Part shown: one piece after another, positions 42,377-42,933 of the stretch
Position numbering within the stretch: the stretch's first letter is position 1
How the letters are laid out: each line of letters begins with the position of its first letter
From: Sphingomonas sp.
GTDB taxonomy: Bacteria; Pseudomonadota; Alphaproteobacteria; Sphingomonadales; Sphingomonadaceae
Assembly (NCBI GenBank): GCA_025980335.1
Contig: JAICXO010000005.1
Span: 1-42,933 of the forward strand
DNA length: 42,933 bases
Direction of reading: 5' to 3'
Translations under genes and position numbers: made by a program
The notes under the pieces: generated by a model
Told to the model about the DNA's origin: nothing
The model's database searches: none
The model's input: only the letters and a program-made list of their open reading frames with translations

Positions 42377-42933
42377 ATGACATCTGCCGTCCGCCTGATT
42401 CTGTCCGCAGCGCTGATCGCGCTTTCGCCCGGCGCGTCTCTCGCCGCGCAGGCGCCTGCTTCCTCCGCCGAGACGCAGGCGAGCGCTCATGACCGGCTGT
42501 TCCAGCTGTTCAAGGACAGCGACGAGGCGAGCCTCAGGCGCAATCCCCTCTCGGCGCTGTTCCGCGGGGATTCGCGCTATTCCGACCGGCTCGGCGACCT
42601 GTTCAGCGACGCGCATTACCAGGCCGAGAAGGCCGCCGACGAGCACGATCTGGCGGCGCTCCACACCATCCCGCGCGACCAGCTGAACCCGACCGACCAG
42701 ATCGCCTACGACGTATTCCAATATCAGACCGAGGACGCGCTCCGCGGGCTGCAGCCGGACATTCTCGAGATCACCGAAGCGCTGCCGATGAACCACTTCT
42801 TCGGGCTGCACACCGAATATCCGACGATCGCGGGCGGGCAGGGCGCTGCGCCGTTCCGCAACGTCCAGGATTACGAGAACAATTTGAAGCGCAATCGCGA
42901 CTTCGCAGCGAACATCGACGAAGCGATCGGCCA
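42377..42933 (+). CDS. DUF885-family secreted protein (3' partial)
   Basis: An open frame from ATG 42377 to the window end (185 codons), with no stop. Signal peptide MTSAVRLILSAALIALSPGASLAA is followed by FQLFKDSDEASLRRNPLSALFRG, SRYSDRLGDLFSD and LNPTDQIAYDVFQYQ, which match the N-terminus of DUF885 proteins. These are metal-dependent, probably peptidase-like (HExxH in the missing part). GGGAGG lies about 10 bases upstream. A terminator separates it from the RcnB-like gene. Confidence 0.85.
   Translation, partial: MTSAVRLILSAALIALSPGASLAAQAPASSAETQASAHDRLFQLFKDSDEASLRRNPLSALFRGDSRYSDRLGDLFSDAHYQAEKAADEHDLAALHTIPRDQLNPTDQIAYDVFQYQTEDALRGLQPDILEITEALPMNHFFGLHTEYPTIAGGQGAAPFRNVQDYENNLKRNRDFAANIDEAIG

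Overview
The window is a GC-rich, gene-dense bacterial chromosome segment. Gene content suggests an alphaproteobacterium of the order Sphingomonadales (inference). Pointers are an RcnB-type secreted protein, a fused salicylyl-CoA 5-hydroxylase/oxidoreductase, a large TonB-dependent receptor, and dispersed palindromic repeats of the 'TCATTGCGAGGAGC' and 'TCATCCCGG' kind. There is one tRNA gene, tRNA-Ser(GCU). I see no rRNA, CRISPR array, insertion sequence or prophage. The first gene (poly-HAMP hybrid kinase) and the last gene (DUF885-like) run off the window.

Layout. 1-5192: two tandem hybrid histidine kinases and a small unknown gene. 5308-12735: a MacB-like ABC exporter (adaptor, ATPase, permease) divergent from an NtrC-type sigma-54 activator and its short-loop membrane kinase. 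The shared intergenic region holds a near-perfect sigma-54 promoter and three copies of one palindrome. 12739-17193: a redox locus with a DipZ-like thiol-disulfide protein, a fasciclin protein, an ECF sigma factor, an RskA-type anti-sigma factor and a Tat-exported MsrB. Three matching ECF-type promoters (TGCRTCCR-N15-CGTAT) tie these genes into one predicted regulon. The layout resembles the mycobacterial SigK/RskA-MPT70/83-DipZ system.

17198-18694: a small coiled-coil protein, an aldose epimerase and the tRNA. 18807-22164: a TonB-dependent receptor with a strong terminator, and a YhhQ-like transporter. 22326-32049: a region rich in nucleoside and nucleotide metabolism, with a PfkB/adenosine kinase, a LOG phosphoribohydrolase, a CNT nucleoside transporter, cytidine deaminase, a secreted S1/P1 nuclease, a lipoprotein 5'-nucleotidase, a small secreted OB-fold-like protein and AMP nucleosidase. 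Within it sit a 2-oxoglutarate/Fe(II) oxygenase and two unknown, translationally coupled genes. Together the set could digest extracellular nucleic acid and recycle the products.

32091-33868: two genes normally found beside PQQ-dependent alcohol dehydrogenases, here without a dehydrogenase. 34029-37811: a small unknown gene, a 42-residue Ser/Arg-rich microprotein with its own terminator, a stand-alone LigD-type polymerase domain, a PilZ protein, and a secreted glycoside-hydrolase-like protein behind a LacI-type operator. 37800-40455: a small membrane protein and the fused hydroxylase, whose coding sequence carries an in-frame insertion of two palindromic repeats. 40837-42933: an orphan 2Fe-2S subunit, the RcnB-like protein with a terminator, and the start of a DUF885-family protein.

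The strongest leads are the ECF redox regulon, the sigma-54-controlled exporter with its kinase, and the repeat-derived insert in the hydroxylase.
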